Position numbers and translations under genes: made by a program | Source: Henricia sp. BOLD:AAB3569 | Taxonomy: Eukaryota > Echinodermata > Asteroidea > Spinulosida > Echinasteridae | NCBI GenBank assembly: GCA_037783545.1 | Contig: JBBELK010000683.1 | Coordinates: forward strand, 1 to 64,000 | Length of the DNA stretch: 64,000 bases | Direction of reading: 5' to 3' | Shown: positions 1 to 11,552 of the stretch, in pieces | How the letters are laid out: each line of letters begins with the position of its first letter | Position numbering within the stretch: position 1 is the stretch's first letter | Notes under the pieces: generated by a model | What the model saw: the letters and a program-made list of their open reading frames with translations, nothing else | The model's database searches: none | Told to the model about the DNA's origin: nothing

Positions 1-3000
1 GCTCATCCAGGGAATAAAATATGAAATTTTGAAAATTATATATTTTTGGCCAAAATTTCAGTTTTTCTTAGAAATTGACTTGGAAACTGCTGATGTAGGT
101 GCCCAAATGGGCTAAATATTCGTTAGGAGGCATTTCTGAGACATTTTCAAAAAAGTCATTTTTTTAATTTTTGGCCCAAAATTTTCAGATTTAGATTTGG
201 TTCAATATTGCAGGAAACGTTGCTTAGAATCCATAGATGATATTCCTTGAATTTGACCTTGACTGCTCATCCAGGGAATAAAATATGAAATTTTGAAAAT
301 TATATATTTTTGGCAAAAATATTCAGTTTTTCTTAGAAATTGACTTGGAAACTGCTGAAGTAGGTGCCAAATGGGCTAAATATTCGTTAGGAGGCATTTC
401 AGAGACTTTTCAAAAAGTCAATTTTGGGCCAATTTTGATAAAAATGGCTGGACTAACCCCTTGTGATTTTTTTAATTTTTGGCCCAAAATTTTCAGATTT
501 AGATTTGGTTCAATATTGCAGGAAACGTTGCTTAGAATCCATAGATGATATTCCTTGAATTTGACCTTGACTGCTCATCCAGGGAATAAAATATGAAATT
601 TTGAAAATTATATATTTTGGCCAAAATTTCAGTTTTTTCTTAGAAATTGACTTGGAAACTGCTGAAGTAGGTGCCAAATGGGCTAAATATTCGTTAGGAG
701 GCATTTCTGAGACATTTTCAAAAAAGTCAATTTTGGGCCAATTTTGATAAAAATGGCTGGACTAACCCCTTGTGATTTTTTTAATTTTTGGCCCAAAATT
801 TTCAGATTTAGATTTGGTTCAATAATTGCAGGAAACGTTGCTTAGAATCCATAGATGATATTCCTTGAATTTGACCTTGACTGCTCATCCAGGGAATAAA
901 ATATGAAATTTTGAAAATTATATATTTTCGGCCAAAAATTTCAGTTTTTCTTAGAAATTGACTTGGAAACTGCTGAAGTAGGTGCCAAATGGGCTAAATA
1001 TTCGTTAGGAGGCATTTTCTGAGACATTTTCAAAAAGTCATTTTTTTTAATTTTTGGCCAAAAATTTTCAGATTTAGATTTGGTTCAATATTGCAGGAAA
1101 CGTTGCTTAGAATCCATATGATGATATTCCTTGAATTTGACCTTGACTGCTCATCCAGGGAATAAAATATGAAATTTTGAAAATTATATATTTTTGGCCA
1201 AAATTTCAGTTTTCTTAGAACATTGACTTGGAAACTGCTGAAGTAGGTGCCAAATGGGCTAAATATTCGTTAGGAGGCATTTCTGAAGACATTTCAAAAA
1301 AGTCAATTTTGGGCCAATTTTGATAAAAATGGCTGGACTAACCCCTTGTGATTTATTTAATTTTTTGGCCAAAAATTTTCAGATTTAGATTTGGTTCAAT
1401 ATTGCAGGAAACGTTGCTTAGAATCCATAGATGATATTCCTTGAATTTGACCTTGACTGCTCATCCAGGGAATAAAATATGAAATTTTGAAATTATATAT
1501 TTTTGGCCAAAATTTCAGTTTTTCTTAGAAATTGACTTGGAAACTGCTGATGTAGGTGCCAAATGGGCTAAATATTCGTTAGGAGGCATTTCTGAGACAT
1601 TTTCAAAAAAGTCAATTTTGGGCCAATTTTGATCAAAATGGCTGGACTAACCCCTTGTGATTTTTTTTAATTTTTGGCCCAAAATTTTCAGATTTAGATT
1701 TGGTTCAATATTGCAGGAAACGTTGCTTAGAATCCATAGATGATATTCCTTGAATTTGACCTTGACTGCTCATCCAGGGAATAAAATATGAAATTTTGAA
1801 AATTATATATTTTTGGCCAAAATTTCAGTTTTTCTTAGAAATTGACTTGGAAACTGCTGAAGTAGGTGCCAAATGGGCTAAATATTCGTTAGGAGGCATT
1901 TCAGAGACAGAGAGGCATTTCAGAGACATTTTCAAAAAAGTCAATTTTGGGCCAATTTTGATAAAAATGGCTGGACTAACCCCTTGTGATTTTTTTAATT
2001 TTTGGCCCAAAATTTTCAGATTTAGATTTGGTTCAATATTGCAGGAAACGTTGCTTAGAATCCATAGATGATATTCCTTGAATTTGACCTTGACTGCTCA
2101 TCCAGGGAATAAAATATGAAATTTTGAAAATTATATATTTTTGGCCAAAATTTCAGTTTTTCTTAGAAATTGACTTGGAAACTGCTGAAGTAGGTGCCAA
2201 ATGGGCTAAATATTCGTTAGGAGGCATTTCTGAGACATTTTCAAAAAAGTCAATTTTGGGCCAATTTTGATAAAAATGGCTGGACTAACCCCTTGTGATT
2301 TATTTAATTTTTGGCCAAAAATTTTCAGATTTAGATTTGGTTCAATATTGCAGGAAACGTTGCTTAGAATCCATAGATGATATTCCTTGAATTTGACCTT
2401 GACTGCTCATCCAGGGAATAAAATATGAAATTTTGAAAATTATATATTTTTGGCCAAAATTTCAGTTTTTCTTAGAAATTGACTTGGAAACTGCTGATGT
2501 AGGTGCCCAAATGGGCTAAATATTCGTTAGGAGGCATTTCTGAGACATTTTCAAAAAAGTCATTTTTTTAATTTTTGGCCCAAAATTTTCAGATTTAGAT
2601 TTGGTTCAATATTGCAGGAAACGTTGCTTAGAATCCATAGATGATATTCCTTGAATTTGACCTTGACTGCTCATCCAGGGAATAAAATATGAAATTTTGA
2701 AAATTATATATTTTTGGCAAAAATTTCAGTTTTTCTTAGAAATTGACTTGGAAACTGCTGAAGTAGGTGCCAAATGGGCTAAATATTCGTTAGGAGGCAT
2801 TTCAGAGACATTTTCAAAAAAGTCAATTTTGGGCCAATTTTGATAAAAATGGCTGGACTAACCCCTTGTGATTTTTTTAATTTTTGGCCCAAAATTTTCA
2901 GATTTAGATTTGGTTCAATATTGCAGGAAACGTTGCTTAGAATCCATAGATGATATTGGGAATAAAATATGAAATTTTGAAAATTATATATTTTTGGCCA

Positions 3001-4825
3001 AAATTTCAGTTTTTCTTAGAAATTGACTTGGAAACTGCTGAAGTAGGTGCCAAATGGGCTAAATATTCGTTAGGAGGCATTTCTGAGACATTTTCAAAAA
3101 AGTCAATTTTGGGCCAATTTTGATAAAAATGGCTGGACTAACCCCTTGTGATTTGTTTAATTTTTGGCCAAAAATTTTCAGATTTAGATTTGGTTCAATA
3201 TTGCAGGAAACGTTGCTTAGAATCCATAGATGATATTCCTTGAATTTGACCTTGACTGCTCATCCAGGGAATAAAATATGAAATTTTGAAAATTATATAT
3301 TTTTGGCCAAAATTTCAGTTTTTCTTAGAAATTGACTTGGAAACTGCTGAAGTAGGTGCCAAATGGGCTAAATATTCGTTAGGAGGCATTTCTGAGACAT
3401 TTTCAAAAAAGTCAATTTTGGGCCAATTTTGATAAAAATGGCTGGACTAACCCCTTGTGATTTATTTAATTTTTGGCCAAAAATTTTCAGATTTAGATTT
3501 GGTTCAATATTGCAGGAAACGTTGCTTAGAATCCATAGATGATATTCCTTGAATTTGACCTTGACTGTTCATCCAGGGAATAAAATATGAAATTTTGAAA
3601 ATTATATATTTTTGGCCAAAATTTCAGTTTTTCTTAGAAATTGACTTGGAAACTGCTGAAGTAGGTGCCAAATGGGCTAAATATTCGTTAGGAGGCATTT
3701 CTGAGACATTTTCAAAAAAGTCAATTTTGGGCCAATTTTGATAAAAATGGCTGGACTAACCCCTTGTGATTTATTTAATTTTTGGCCAAAAATTTTCAGA
3801 TTTAGATTTGGTTCAATATTGCAGGAAACGTTGCTTAGAATCCATAGATGATATTCCTTGAATTTGACCTTGACTGCTCATCCAGGGAATAAAATATGAA
3901 ATTTTGAAAATTATATATTTTTGGCCAAAATTTCAGTTTTTCTTAGAAATTGACTTCGAAACTGCTGATGTAGGTGCCAAATGGGCTAAATATTCGTTAG
4001 GAGGCATTTCTGAGACATTTTCAAAAAAGTCAATTTTGGGCCAATTTTGATCAAAATGGCTGGACTAACCCCTTGTGATTTTTTTAATTTTTGGCCCAAA
4101 ATTTTCAGATTTAGATTTGGTTCAATATTGCAGGAAACGTTGCTTAGAATCCATAGATGATATTCCTTGAATTTGACCTTGACTGCTCATCCAGGGAATA
4201 AAATATGAAATTTTGAAAATTATATATTTTTGGCAAAAATTTCAGTTTTTCTTAGAAATGACTTGGAAACTGCTGAAGTAGGTGCCAAATGGGCTAAATA
4301 TTCGTTAGGAGGCATTTCTGAGACATTTTCAAAAAAGTCAATTTTGGGCCAATTTTGATAAAAATGGCTGGACTAACCCTTGTGATTATTTAATTTTTGG
4401 CCAAAAATTTTCAGATTTAGATTTGGTTCAATATTGCAGGAAACGTTGCTTAGAATCCATAGATGATATTCCTTGAATTTGACCTTGACTGCTCATCCAG
4501 GGAATAAAATATGAAATTTTGAAAATTATATATTTTTGGCCAAAATTTCAGTTTTTCTTAGAAATTGACTTGGAAACTGCTGATGTAGGTGCCAAATGGG
4601 CTAAATATTCGTTAGGAGGCATTTCTGAGACATTTTCAAAAAAGTCAATTTTGGGCCAATTTTGATCAAAATGGCTGGACTAACCCTTGTGATTTTTTTA
4701 ATTTTTGGCCCAAAAATTTTCAGATTTAGATTTGGTTCAATATTGCAGGAAACGTTGCTTAGAATCCATAGATGATATTCCTTGAATTTGACCTTGACTG
4801 CTCATCCAGGGAATAAAATATGAAA

Positions 4826-5147
4826 ATACTATGAATTGTAGGTTAGGGCGACAAATCGTGTGTAAAAAAAGGTATATTAGGGCGACCTGCTCAATAGGGC
4901 GACTATTTTGGTGTCGCCCTAATATTTTTGAGTTTAAAATTAATTTTTTTAGGTCAAAAACCATTTTTTTTTAGGTCGAGAAACCATTTTTATCGGGACT
5001 GGAGCTGTTTCTCTTTGGTCTGCGACCATTTTTGGAAGCTTTGGGTAAAAAAATAAGGTGTCATTTTGAGTGACTCTTGCCGAAATTTCGGTGGTCTCCG
5101 GTGAGAGTCTTCCCGAAATGTCGCCCTATTGCGGCATTCAGCGTTCA
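4826..5147. mobile_element. Insert within satellite unit, copy 1 (MITE-like)
   Basis: About 320 bp interrupts the satellite unit between TATGAAA and AATTTTGAAAATT. The insert has TTAGGGCGACA near its left end and TGTCGCCCTA near its right end, so it carries short terminal inverted repeats of about 10 bp, plus a second internal pair. It has no coding capacity. The family is not recognised. A non-autonomous DNA element is the simplest reading. Confidence 0.6.
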
Positions 5148-5463
5148 TTAAATTTTGAAAATTATATATTTGTGGCCAAAAATTTCAGTTTTTCTTAGAA
5201 ATTGACTTGGAAACTGCTGATGTAGGTGCCAAATGGGCTAAATATTCGTTAGGGAGGCATTTCTGAGACATTTTCAAAAAGTCAATTTTGGGCCAATTTT
5301 GATCAAAATGGCTGGGACTAACCCCTTGTGATTTTTTTAATTTTTGGCCCAAAATTTTCAGATTTAGATTTGGTTCAATATTGCAGGAAACGTTGCTTAG
5401 AATCCATAGATGATATTCCTTGAATTTGACCTTGACTGCTCATCCAGGGAATAAAATATGAAA

Positions 5464-5782
5464 ATACTATGAATTGTAGGTTAGGGCGACAAATCGTGTG
5501 TAAAAAAAGGTATATTAGGGCGACCTGCCTCAATAGGGCGACATTTTGGTGTCGCCCTAATATTTTTGAGTTTAAAATTAATTTTTTTAGGTCAAAAACA
5601 TTTTTTTTAGGTCGAGAACCATTTTTATCGGACTGGAGCTGTTTCTCTTTGGTCTGCGACCATTTTTGGAAGCTTTGGGTAAAAAAATAAGGTGTCATTT
5701 TGAGTGACTCTTGCCGAAATTTCGGTGGTCTCCGGTGAGAGTCTTCCCGAAATGTCGCCCTATTGCGGCATTCAGCGTTCTT
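5464..5782. mobile_element. Insert within satellite unit, copy 2
   Basis: This is the same insert as at 4826-5147, in the same orientation and at exactly the same phase of the next satellite unit. The identical position means one insertion was later copied together with its unit as a higher-order repeat. Small indels separate the two copies. Confidence 0.65.
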
Positions 5783-6586
5783 TAAATTTTGAAAATTATA
5801 TATTGTGGCCAAAATTTCAGTTTTTCTTAGAAATTGACTTGGAAACTGCTGAAGTAGGTGCCAAATTGGCTAAATATTCGTTAGGAGGCATTTCTGAGAC
5901 ATTTTCAAAAAAGTCAATTTTGGGCCAATTTTGATAAAAATGGCTTGACTAACCCCTTGTGATTTTTTTAATTTTTGGCCCAAAATTTTCAGATTTAGAT
6001 TTGGTTCAATATTGCAGGAAACGTTGCTTAGAATCCATAGATGATATTCCTTGAATTTGACCTTGACTGTTCAATCCAGGGAATAAAATATGAAATTTTG
6101 AAAATTATATATTTTTGGCCAAAATTTCAGTTTTTCTTAGAAATTGACTTGGAAACTGCTGAAGTAGGTGCCAAATGGGCTAATATTCGTTAGGAGGCAT
6201 TTCTGAGACATTTTCAAAAAAGTCAATTTTGGGCCAATTTGATAAAAATGGCTGGACTAACCCCTTGTGATTTTTTTAATTTTTGGCCAAAAATTTTCAG
6301 ATTTAGATTTGGTTCAATATTGCAGGAAACGTTGCTTAGAATCCATAGATGATATTCCTTGAATTTGACCTTGACTGTTCATCCAGGGAATAAAATATGA
6401 AATTTTGAAAATTATATATTTTGGCCAAAATTTCAGTTTTTCTTAGAAATTGACTTGGAAACTGCTGATGTAGCTGCCAAATGGGCTAAATATTCGTTAA
6501 ATGGTCTCATTTTGCCTTTTGACAACAGTATGACGTCGGGTTTTGTTATTCAAACCAACGGGAGTGATAATTCCTGCTGTGTCCAG

Positions 6587-6663
6587 TCGATGTGCCATTG
6601 GCTGATTTTATGGAAAAGATGGAAAATCCACCAATGACAATTAGTTTTAGTATGCAACTGAAG
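6587..6663 (+). CDS. Candidate internal exon, unknown gene
   Basis: A pyrimidine-rich acceptor (CCTGCTGTGTCCAG) precedes an open stretch of 25 codons that ends at a consensus donor, CTGAAG followed by GTAAGT. The peptide contains VPLADFMEKMENPPMTISF. It is open only in this frame, and stops lie just upstream of the acceptor, as expected for a real exon edge. The donor leaves phase 0, but the next candidate exon (8235) needs one carried base, so an unseen exon would have to lie between them. Product not recognised. It may belong to the same gene as 8235-8382 and 10229-10277, or be chance. Confidence 0.25.
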
Positions 6664-6892
6664 GTAAGTTACAACGCATTTCATTTGCGAATTTCTAAAA
6701 ACATTGAGTATTCCACCAATCAGATTTTGCCGTAAAAAAACAGGTTAAAAAAAACTTGCCATTTAATAAAATCACAAAAAAATCACAAAATACATGTAAC
6801 TTCCTTTTTTTGGTTTATTCAAGATACATTTCAAAATCAACAACATTATCGACACTAATTACAGACTGGTATTTGATTGGAGAAATGTTTTC
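6664..6892. other. No feature recognised
   Basis: AT-rich sequence after the candidate donor. No repeat unit, palindrome or coding signal was recognised. Confidence 0.4.
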
Positions 6893-7332
6893 AAGGCAGT
6901 AAACACATGATTGGTATCTCGAAGATTCAGAAATGTTCACAGATTTACACATGAAAAATGGTCTGAAATGCTCTAGTCTTTGAGAAATGAGCAAAACAAT
7001 TATTTTGTCTCGCGAGACGTAAATTCAATTCGCCCCAAAACCATTTCGCACTGGACCACTTCGTCCTGAACCACTTCGCCCCCAAGTCACTTCGTCCAAA
7101 CACTACTTCGCCCAAACACAACTTCGTGCATAGGCCGTGGTTCAGGGCGAAGTGGTTCATGGCGGTGGTTTTTGGGCGAAATGACTGTAAACCCTTTTTT
7201 GACTGTTTTCTCAAAGGTTAGACGAAGTACGTAGCTGGTTTTTGCTCAGGTTGGTTTCAATCATGCATATCTTCAATCACACAGGAGGATAAAACTATTT
7301 TTAACCGTTTACCAATCATGTATACTATCTTT
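6893..7332 (+). repeat. Interspersed repeat with palindromic core, copy 1
   Basis: This copy matches 16840-17800 along its length: ATATCTCGAA-type left part, CTTTGAGAAATGAG, then a core around 7018-7190 rich in TTCGCCC / GGGCGAA motifs, then TCAATCACACAGGAGGATAAA on the right. The core arms TTCGCCCCAAAACCATTTCG and GGCGAAGTGGTT...GGGCGAAATGA are inverted to each other. It is a non-coding, fold-back type mobile element remnant. It provides the empty site that shows the insertion at 16982 in the other copy. Confidence 0.7.
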
Positions 7333-7527
7333 AAGAAAAAACCTCATACACAAGTATATTGGGCAAATGTACAGGATTACACAGAGACTGAAAACCCTAA
7401 TTAGGCTTGTACATCAAATAATGCCGCGTCATTGTTCAGGCGATGTGCGTACACTAATCTGAGTGTGTGTCTAGCACGCATAACATGCTGTACCGAGGTT
7501 CCCATTGGTAAAATAGAGAGGTTTAGA

Positions 7528-8026
7528 TGGACGTAAACGCGAGATGCTTACACCGGGTAACGGGGGGTTACACCGGGGGAAGCCCCCAGAAGATGCAAAA
7601 CGAACGACACAGGGTCTCGCTTTGAATTATGGGAACACGTGGTCAAAGGTTGTTGCCGGGTTTGTCTTTATAAACGCCGTTATCGTTTGACGCAGTATGA
7701 AAATGAACCCGAAATAAACTTCGTCAATGCCCACAGACATCTACTGATTCAGCAAAATTTATTTACAGCCCTATTCCCTCCTATTTTGTGTCATAAATAA
7801 GTGTTTTTCTTCGTACTCACGTCGCGATTCCAAACTGTCCGCCATGTTTTACTACTCGCGGTCGCTAGGTGACGTCATTACACCTTGCCTTACACCACAG
7901 ACCCGCCCGCGAGCTCGGACAGTAGTGGCTGCAACCGGGGCAGACTCGTGTAGCACGTGATGGCTAAAGAACGCTCCGGTGTCAGTTGGTGTTACCCGCA
8001 TGTCAGCATCTCGACGTGAACGTCCA
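7528..8026. mobile_element. TIR element family 1, copy A
   Basis: The left end TGGACGTAAACGCGAGATGC and the right end GCATCTCGACGTGAACGTCC are imperfect inverted repeats. The interior (about 450 bp) is shared with 18980-19390 and 58132-58579, including ATCTACTGATTCAGCAAAAT and CCAAACTGTCCGCCATGTTT. There is no transposase, so this is a MITE-type derivative. Confidence 0.8.
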
Positions 8027-8234
8027 AAATTGAGCGCGCGCCAAAAAATAAAACGGCAGCGGAACGGCAAAATATTCTAGTGTGGACGCTACATAACAGA
8101 TAAAATGTTAGCTTCGTTGATCTTGTGGTCATGAGCATAACTTGAAGTTCTTTAATTAAAGTGATCCTCGGCTAATGTTGAGTATATGTATGGCATTAGG
8201 TTGTGTTCGTATCTATTTCTTCTTGTTTTGACAG

Positions 8235-8382
8235 ACGGAGCGGATTTAAACATTGAAACTCACATCGATGACGTCATGCATTTTAACATGGATCACGACT
8301 GGAGTGTAAAGATACGCGAAGGGCTGAGCCGGTTCACTGTAAACGGAGTACCAGGAAGGGGAGTGTGTGAAATACTTAAAAG
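8235..8382 (+). CDS. Candidate exon, unknown secreted or soluble protein
   Basis: A strong acceptor (TTCTTCTTGTTTTGACAG) precedes AC GGA GCG and an open frame of 48 codons that ends AAA AG before GTATAA. The encoded segment includes NIETHIDDVMHFNMDHDW and SRFTVNGVPGRGVCE. The donor leaves two bases, and joining them to the A at 10229 keeps the frame open into a short terminal exon, a phase match that supports both. The VNGxxGxGxxE string weakly recalls beta-sandwich proteins of the DUF7064/7065 type, but this is not firm enough to name a product. Downstream intron sequence is full of MITEs. Confidence 0.45.
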
Positions 8383-8392
8383 GTATAAAGGG

Positions 8393-8644
8393 CCAGGGTT
8401 GTAGTCGAGTCGAGTCCATCACAAGTCCATCACAAGTCCATCACAAGTCCACAGCTGATAAAATCACAAGTCCGTGACAAGTCTGTCACAAGTCCAGTAA
8501 CAAGAAGCAAAGGATGAACACGCACAAAAGAATGCCTTTGTTGGAGTTCATTTAAATAGCTTGTGACTTGAATTCAGACCCAGGGACTTGTGGTGGACTT
8601 CTGAAGGCTTGTGAGGACTTGTGATGGACCGACTACAACCCTGG
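8393..8644. mobile_element. Fold-back MITE with CCAGGGTTGTAGTCG ends
   Basis: The left arm, CCAGGGTTGTAGTCGAGTC and then GTCCATCACAAGTCC, reappears inverted at the right end, GGACTTGTGATGGACCGACT then ACAACCCTGG. The left arm contains a short tandem repeat of TCCATCACAAG. It lies 10 bp after the candidate donor at 8383, inside the putative intron. Confidence 0.85.
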
Positions 8645-8661
8645 TCAGGGCATAAATGTTA

Positions 8662-8805
8662 GACATTTGCATGGCGGCCATGACAGGGGGCAGGTTTCAT
8701 ATTTAAATTATGTGACAATGGATCCACTAAGTGCCTACTCGTGCATAACGCAACATGACGATGTGGCTGTCCCATGTCATGGCCGCCCGTGCAAAGGCTC
8801 TATAG
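8662..8805. mobile_element. Palindromic MITE family 2, copy 1
   Basis: The inner arms GCGGCCATGACAGGGGGCAG and CATGTCATGGCCGCC are inverted repeats, and the outer right end GCAAAGGCTCTATAG matches the family end seen at 61698. The internal TGCCTACTCGTGCAT matches 61698-61843 in inverse orientation. Confidence 0.8.
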
Positions 8806-8908
8806 ACCGTTTGCATGACGGCCATCTTAGGAGCAAATCATATTGTCATCGCATTTAAATATAAAAAACTGCTCCCTAACGTGGCTATTGGTACAAAGGG
8901 CCTATAGA
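8801..8908. mobile_element. Palindromic MITE family 2, diverged copy
   Basis: This element begins CTATAGACCGTTTGCATGAC and ends GGTACAAAGGGCCTATAG. The ends are imperfect inverted repeats of the family seen at 8662-8805, and the inner arms TTAGGAGCA / TGCTCCCTAA also pair. It abuts the previous copy and shares its terminal TATAG. Confidence 0.6.
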
Positions 8909-9111
8909 CGAATCCCAAATGAGCCCATTGAAACCGAAGGTCTTTGTGTCAAGTCGGCAGTGACGCATGCGCTACAAGTACAGTATTGTACAGTGACTGT
9001 TTGTATGTGTGCTGTTCTGCGTGGCGTGTAGGACTGATTCTGCATTCACGTGCATACATTACATGTATATAGTTCACTAGTGTGGTTTGATAAAGAGGTT
9101 CTTTGTGTTAA

Positions 9112-9273
9112 GCGGGGCCTCCCACTGTGCGATTTTTGCCCACAAATTTCCAACGATTAGGTACGATTTGGTGAGATTACCAGAGACTGTCCATAGACAC
9201 TATACACAATCGTACGAAATCGCACCTAATCGATGGAAATTTGTGGCAAAAATCGCACAGTGGGAGGCCCGCT
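9112..9273. mobile_element. Palindromic MITE, about 162 bp, 60-bp arms
   Basis: The left arm, GCGGGGCCTCCCACTGTGCG then ATTTTTGCCCACAAATTTCC, is mirrored by GGAAATTTGTGGC then AAAAATCGCACAGTGGGAGG. Arms of about 60 bp surround a 40-bp centre. It is non-coding and lies in the putative intron of the 8235/10229 gene. Confidence 0.9.
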
Positions 9274-9611
9274 TTAGGCAACGGCAGTGCGCAGATCGGT
9301 CTCAAATTTGTTAATTGGGGATTCGCCTGTTACTCATAGAGCTCTCCTTCGCTCATTCCCAGCTCGCCTTACAGGGCGCTGGGACGGGCTAATGTGGCTG
9401 CACAGATTTCTGTGATGGAAACACGTGAGGCAAAGGTCATATATACAGGCCCGCGGAGTATTGCGGGTTGCTTGTTGCCAGACAGATAATTAATAAATAG
9501 TATGCCAAGCTTATATATATCATAGTGCAAAAATCGAATTTACGAATAAAATGAGTGTACTTTGTGCGAGACTCACGCGCTCTCCTAACATGGCACAATG
9601 AGAGACTTTGT

Positions 9612-9737
9612 AAACGCTTGATGGCAGCAAACCGGTCCTTTTCATTGTTTACGTCATATCGAACATGCGCACTTTAGCTCAAACGTGATGTAAACAATGG
9701 AAAAGGACCGGTGTGGTTTGCTGCCATCACGTGTTTC
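9612..9737. mobile_element. Palindromic MITE, about 125 bp
   Basis: The left arm, CTTGATGGCAGCAAACCGGT then CCTTTTCATTGTTTACGTCA, pairs with GATGTAAACAATGGAAAAGG then ACCGGTGTGGTTTGCTGCCA. Non-coding fold-back element. Confidence 0.9.
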
Positions 9738-10054
9738 AAATTTTAACCCTGCCTCCGTTAAACAATGATTACTCATTCATGCATAAAGCGGTCAACTTGC
9801 AATTGGTATCAACATGAAGCTTACAACCTATGCATTCTGTGATATCAAATTTGTGCCCAAATAGTGGTTTTTTACTGTGAAACCCACTGATTTCTACACA
9901 AACCAAGCCTCTTCCTGTAAACCAAGTACGATCACATTTTTTTCTTAAATTGATCACATTCAAATGACGTCACTTTCTATACAAATTGCCACGTGCATCA
10001 TGTTTTGAGCGTATTTTATTGTAACGCGCATCGGTTGCGCCGTATTTCGAACAG
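9738..10054. other. Intronic sequence without recognised features
   Basis: No coding signal or repeat was recognised, apart from GTCACTT/ACGTCA-type short motifs. It lies between the candidate exons. Confidence 0.4.
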
Positions 10055-10190
10055 ATTTCGAGCAACACGCGTGCGTGTTGGGAACATGTTCCAGCATGTG
10101 CGTGCGCCTACTTTATGGCATTTAACACGCATTTAAAAAGATTTTTTCCTACGAAGATGGCATCTGTGAACGTGATCAATTAACTTATCA
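10055..10190. repeat. Interspersed repeat, inverted copy at 61855-61975
   Basis: The strings GGAACATGTTCCA, GTGCGTGCGC, CTTTATGGC, TTTTTTCCTACGAAGATG and GTGAACGTGATCAAT occur in the same order on the minus strand of 61855-61975. The family is unknown and non-coding. Confidence 0.7.
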
Positions 10191-10228
10191 ATTTACTGAT
10201 ACAAATACAATTTTTATTTGTTTTCCAG

Positions 10229-10277
10229 ATACCATGGAGGTTGCCCAATACCAACTGCCGAACCAGAAACCTTGTGA
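10229..10277 (+). CDS. Candidate terminal exon of the 8235 gene
   Basis: The acceptor TTTTTATTTGTTTTCCAG is followed by one base that completes the codon left open at 8382, then 15 codons including YHGGCPIPTAEPETL and a TGA stop at 10275-10277. The phase match with 8235-8382 and the clean acceptor support a real terminal exon. No poly(A) signal was identified before the G-rich tract that starts 40 bp later. Product unknown. Confidence 0.4.
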
Positions 10278-10320
10278 TGTGCATTTAAACCATCATAAAT
10301 GACGGGGGAAGAAACAAGAC

Positions 10321-10363
10321 AAGGAAGAAGGGGGGAAGGGGGTGGGGGTGGGGGGGTGGGGGT

Positions 10364-10394
<31 letters not shown>
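10321..10394 (+). repeat. Poly-G tract (G-quadruplex potential)
   Basis: A run of G with a few T and A interruptions, including an uninterrupted run of more than 25 G. It directly follows the candidate terminal exon. On the minus strand it would encode polyproline, which is not evidence of a gene. Its length may be unreliable in an assembly. Confidence 0.9.
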
Positions 10395-10395
<1 letters not shown>

Positions 10396-10515
10396 GAAGA
10401 AGGGGAAATGTATTCTTTTAAAAATTAAGGTATTAATTAGCAAACAGTTTTGGATCCATGGAATGATATAATGTACAGTTAATCCCCTGTAGGCAATTGT
10501 ATTATTGCCTACAGT

Positions 10516-10960
10516 CTCAATGGCTTGAGTGTCCTCCAACATGACTCTGAAGGTCAAGGCTCATGTTTGGTTGACGATCGCTGAAGATCGTTGATACATG
10601 GTCCCGCCGTGGTGGTCTCAATGGCTTGGTGTCCTCTAAACATGACTCTGAACGTCAGGCTCATGTTTGGTTGAACGTCGCTGAAGATCGTTGATTCCTG
10701 GTCCTGCCGTGGTGGTCTCAATGGCTTGGTGTCCTCTAACATGACTCTGAACGTCAGGCTCATGTTTGGTTGACGTCGCTGAAGATCGTTGACTCCTGAT
10801 CCCCGTCGTGGTGGTCTCAGTGGCTTGGTGTCCTCTAACATGACTCTGGCGTCAAGCTCATGTTTGGTTGACGTCTTTGAAGATCATTGATTCCTCATGG
10901 TCCCGCCGTGGTGGTCTCAATGGCTTGGGTGTCCTCCAACATTACTCTGGCGTTGGGTTC
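10516..10960. repeat. Tandem repeat, unit about 100 bp, 4.5 copies
   Basis: The phase string GGTGGTCTCA(A/G)TGGCTTG recurs at about 10617, 10717, 10816 and 10916. Units contain ATGACTCTGAACGTCAGGCT and TTGACGTCGCTGAAGATCG. Minus-strand open frames across it only reflect the repeat. Confidence 0.9.
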
Positions 10961-11416
10961 TTATGAAGTCCAGCTTTCCGTAACGCTTGTTCAAGTTTCA
11001 TATACGAGGATCAGCCATCACCTGGACATAAAATAACCACAAATTAACTTCTTAGTATTGGGGAGAATTTGCGTCAAATCCTGGGGTGGATTGCAATAAA
11101 GAAAGTTAAGGTAATTTTGTCTTTTCCGAAACAAATATACTATGCATACATATACTTATATCATGGTACGCGTGATATGTCTACTTTTACAAATACATAC
11201 ATAGATTTTCAAGGTTTTCTGAAGCATTGATGCATTTATGTAGCTAACATTTCTTCGGGCTAGTTTACTAGCATTCTTCCTTAGATATCTTGCAAATGAT
11301 ACATATAGCCTTTAAGACCGTGACTTTTGGTGAAATTGATTTAATATTGCCCAACGGTATTGCATGGTAATTTTCCACAAATTAGTTAATTTTTCCACAA
11401 ATTTACCAAACTTTAA
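10961..11416. other. No feature recognised
   Basis: AT-rich unique-looking sequence. No exon, palindrome or repeat could be supported. Confidence 0.4.
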
Positions 11417-11552
11417 AAGGGCACAGACTCGTCAGCAATGCGCGCCGCCAAATTCGTGCTCGAAACACGCAGCTCCATGCCTTTTGCATGGAGCTGCGTA
11501 TTGCGTGGCACACATTTGGCGGGCGGCGCATTGCTGACGAGCCTGTGCCCTT
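11417..11552. mobile_element. Near-perfect palindromic MITE, 136 bp
   Basis: The ends AAAGGGCACAGACTCGTCAG and CTGACGAGCCTGTGCCCTT pair, the inner arms AATGCGCGCCGCCAAAT and ATTTGGCGGGCGGCGCATT pair, and the centre GCAGCTCCATGC / GCATGGAGCTGC pairs too. The whole sequence can form one hairpin. Confidence 0.9.

Larger units (their letters stand above)
1..6499. repeat. Satellite-like tandem repeat, unit about 309 bp
   Basis: About 19 full units and one partial unit lie head to tail. Each can be phased on the string CATCCAGGGAATAAAATATG. Most units are 308-310 bp. Three near 1, 883 and 2405 are about 265 bp because they lack the same 45-bp block, and the unit at 1768 has a 19-bp internal duplication. 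One unit near 2,958 lost about 29 bp at its junction. The array runs off the left edge and stops at 6499, where unrelated sequence begins. Short open frames inside it are by-products of the repeat, not genes. Units are very similar, which suggests recent amplification. Confidence 0.95.

Noticed and set aside
10285-10557. Frame with a polyproline run
   Set aside because: It is the reverse of the poly-G tract and has no other support.
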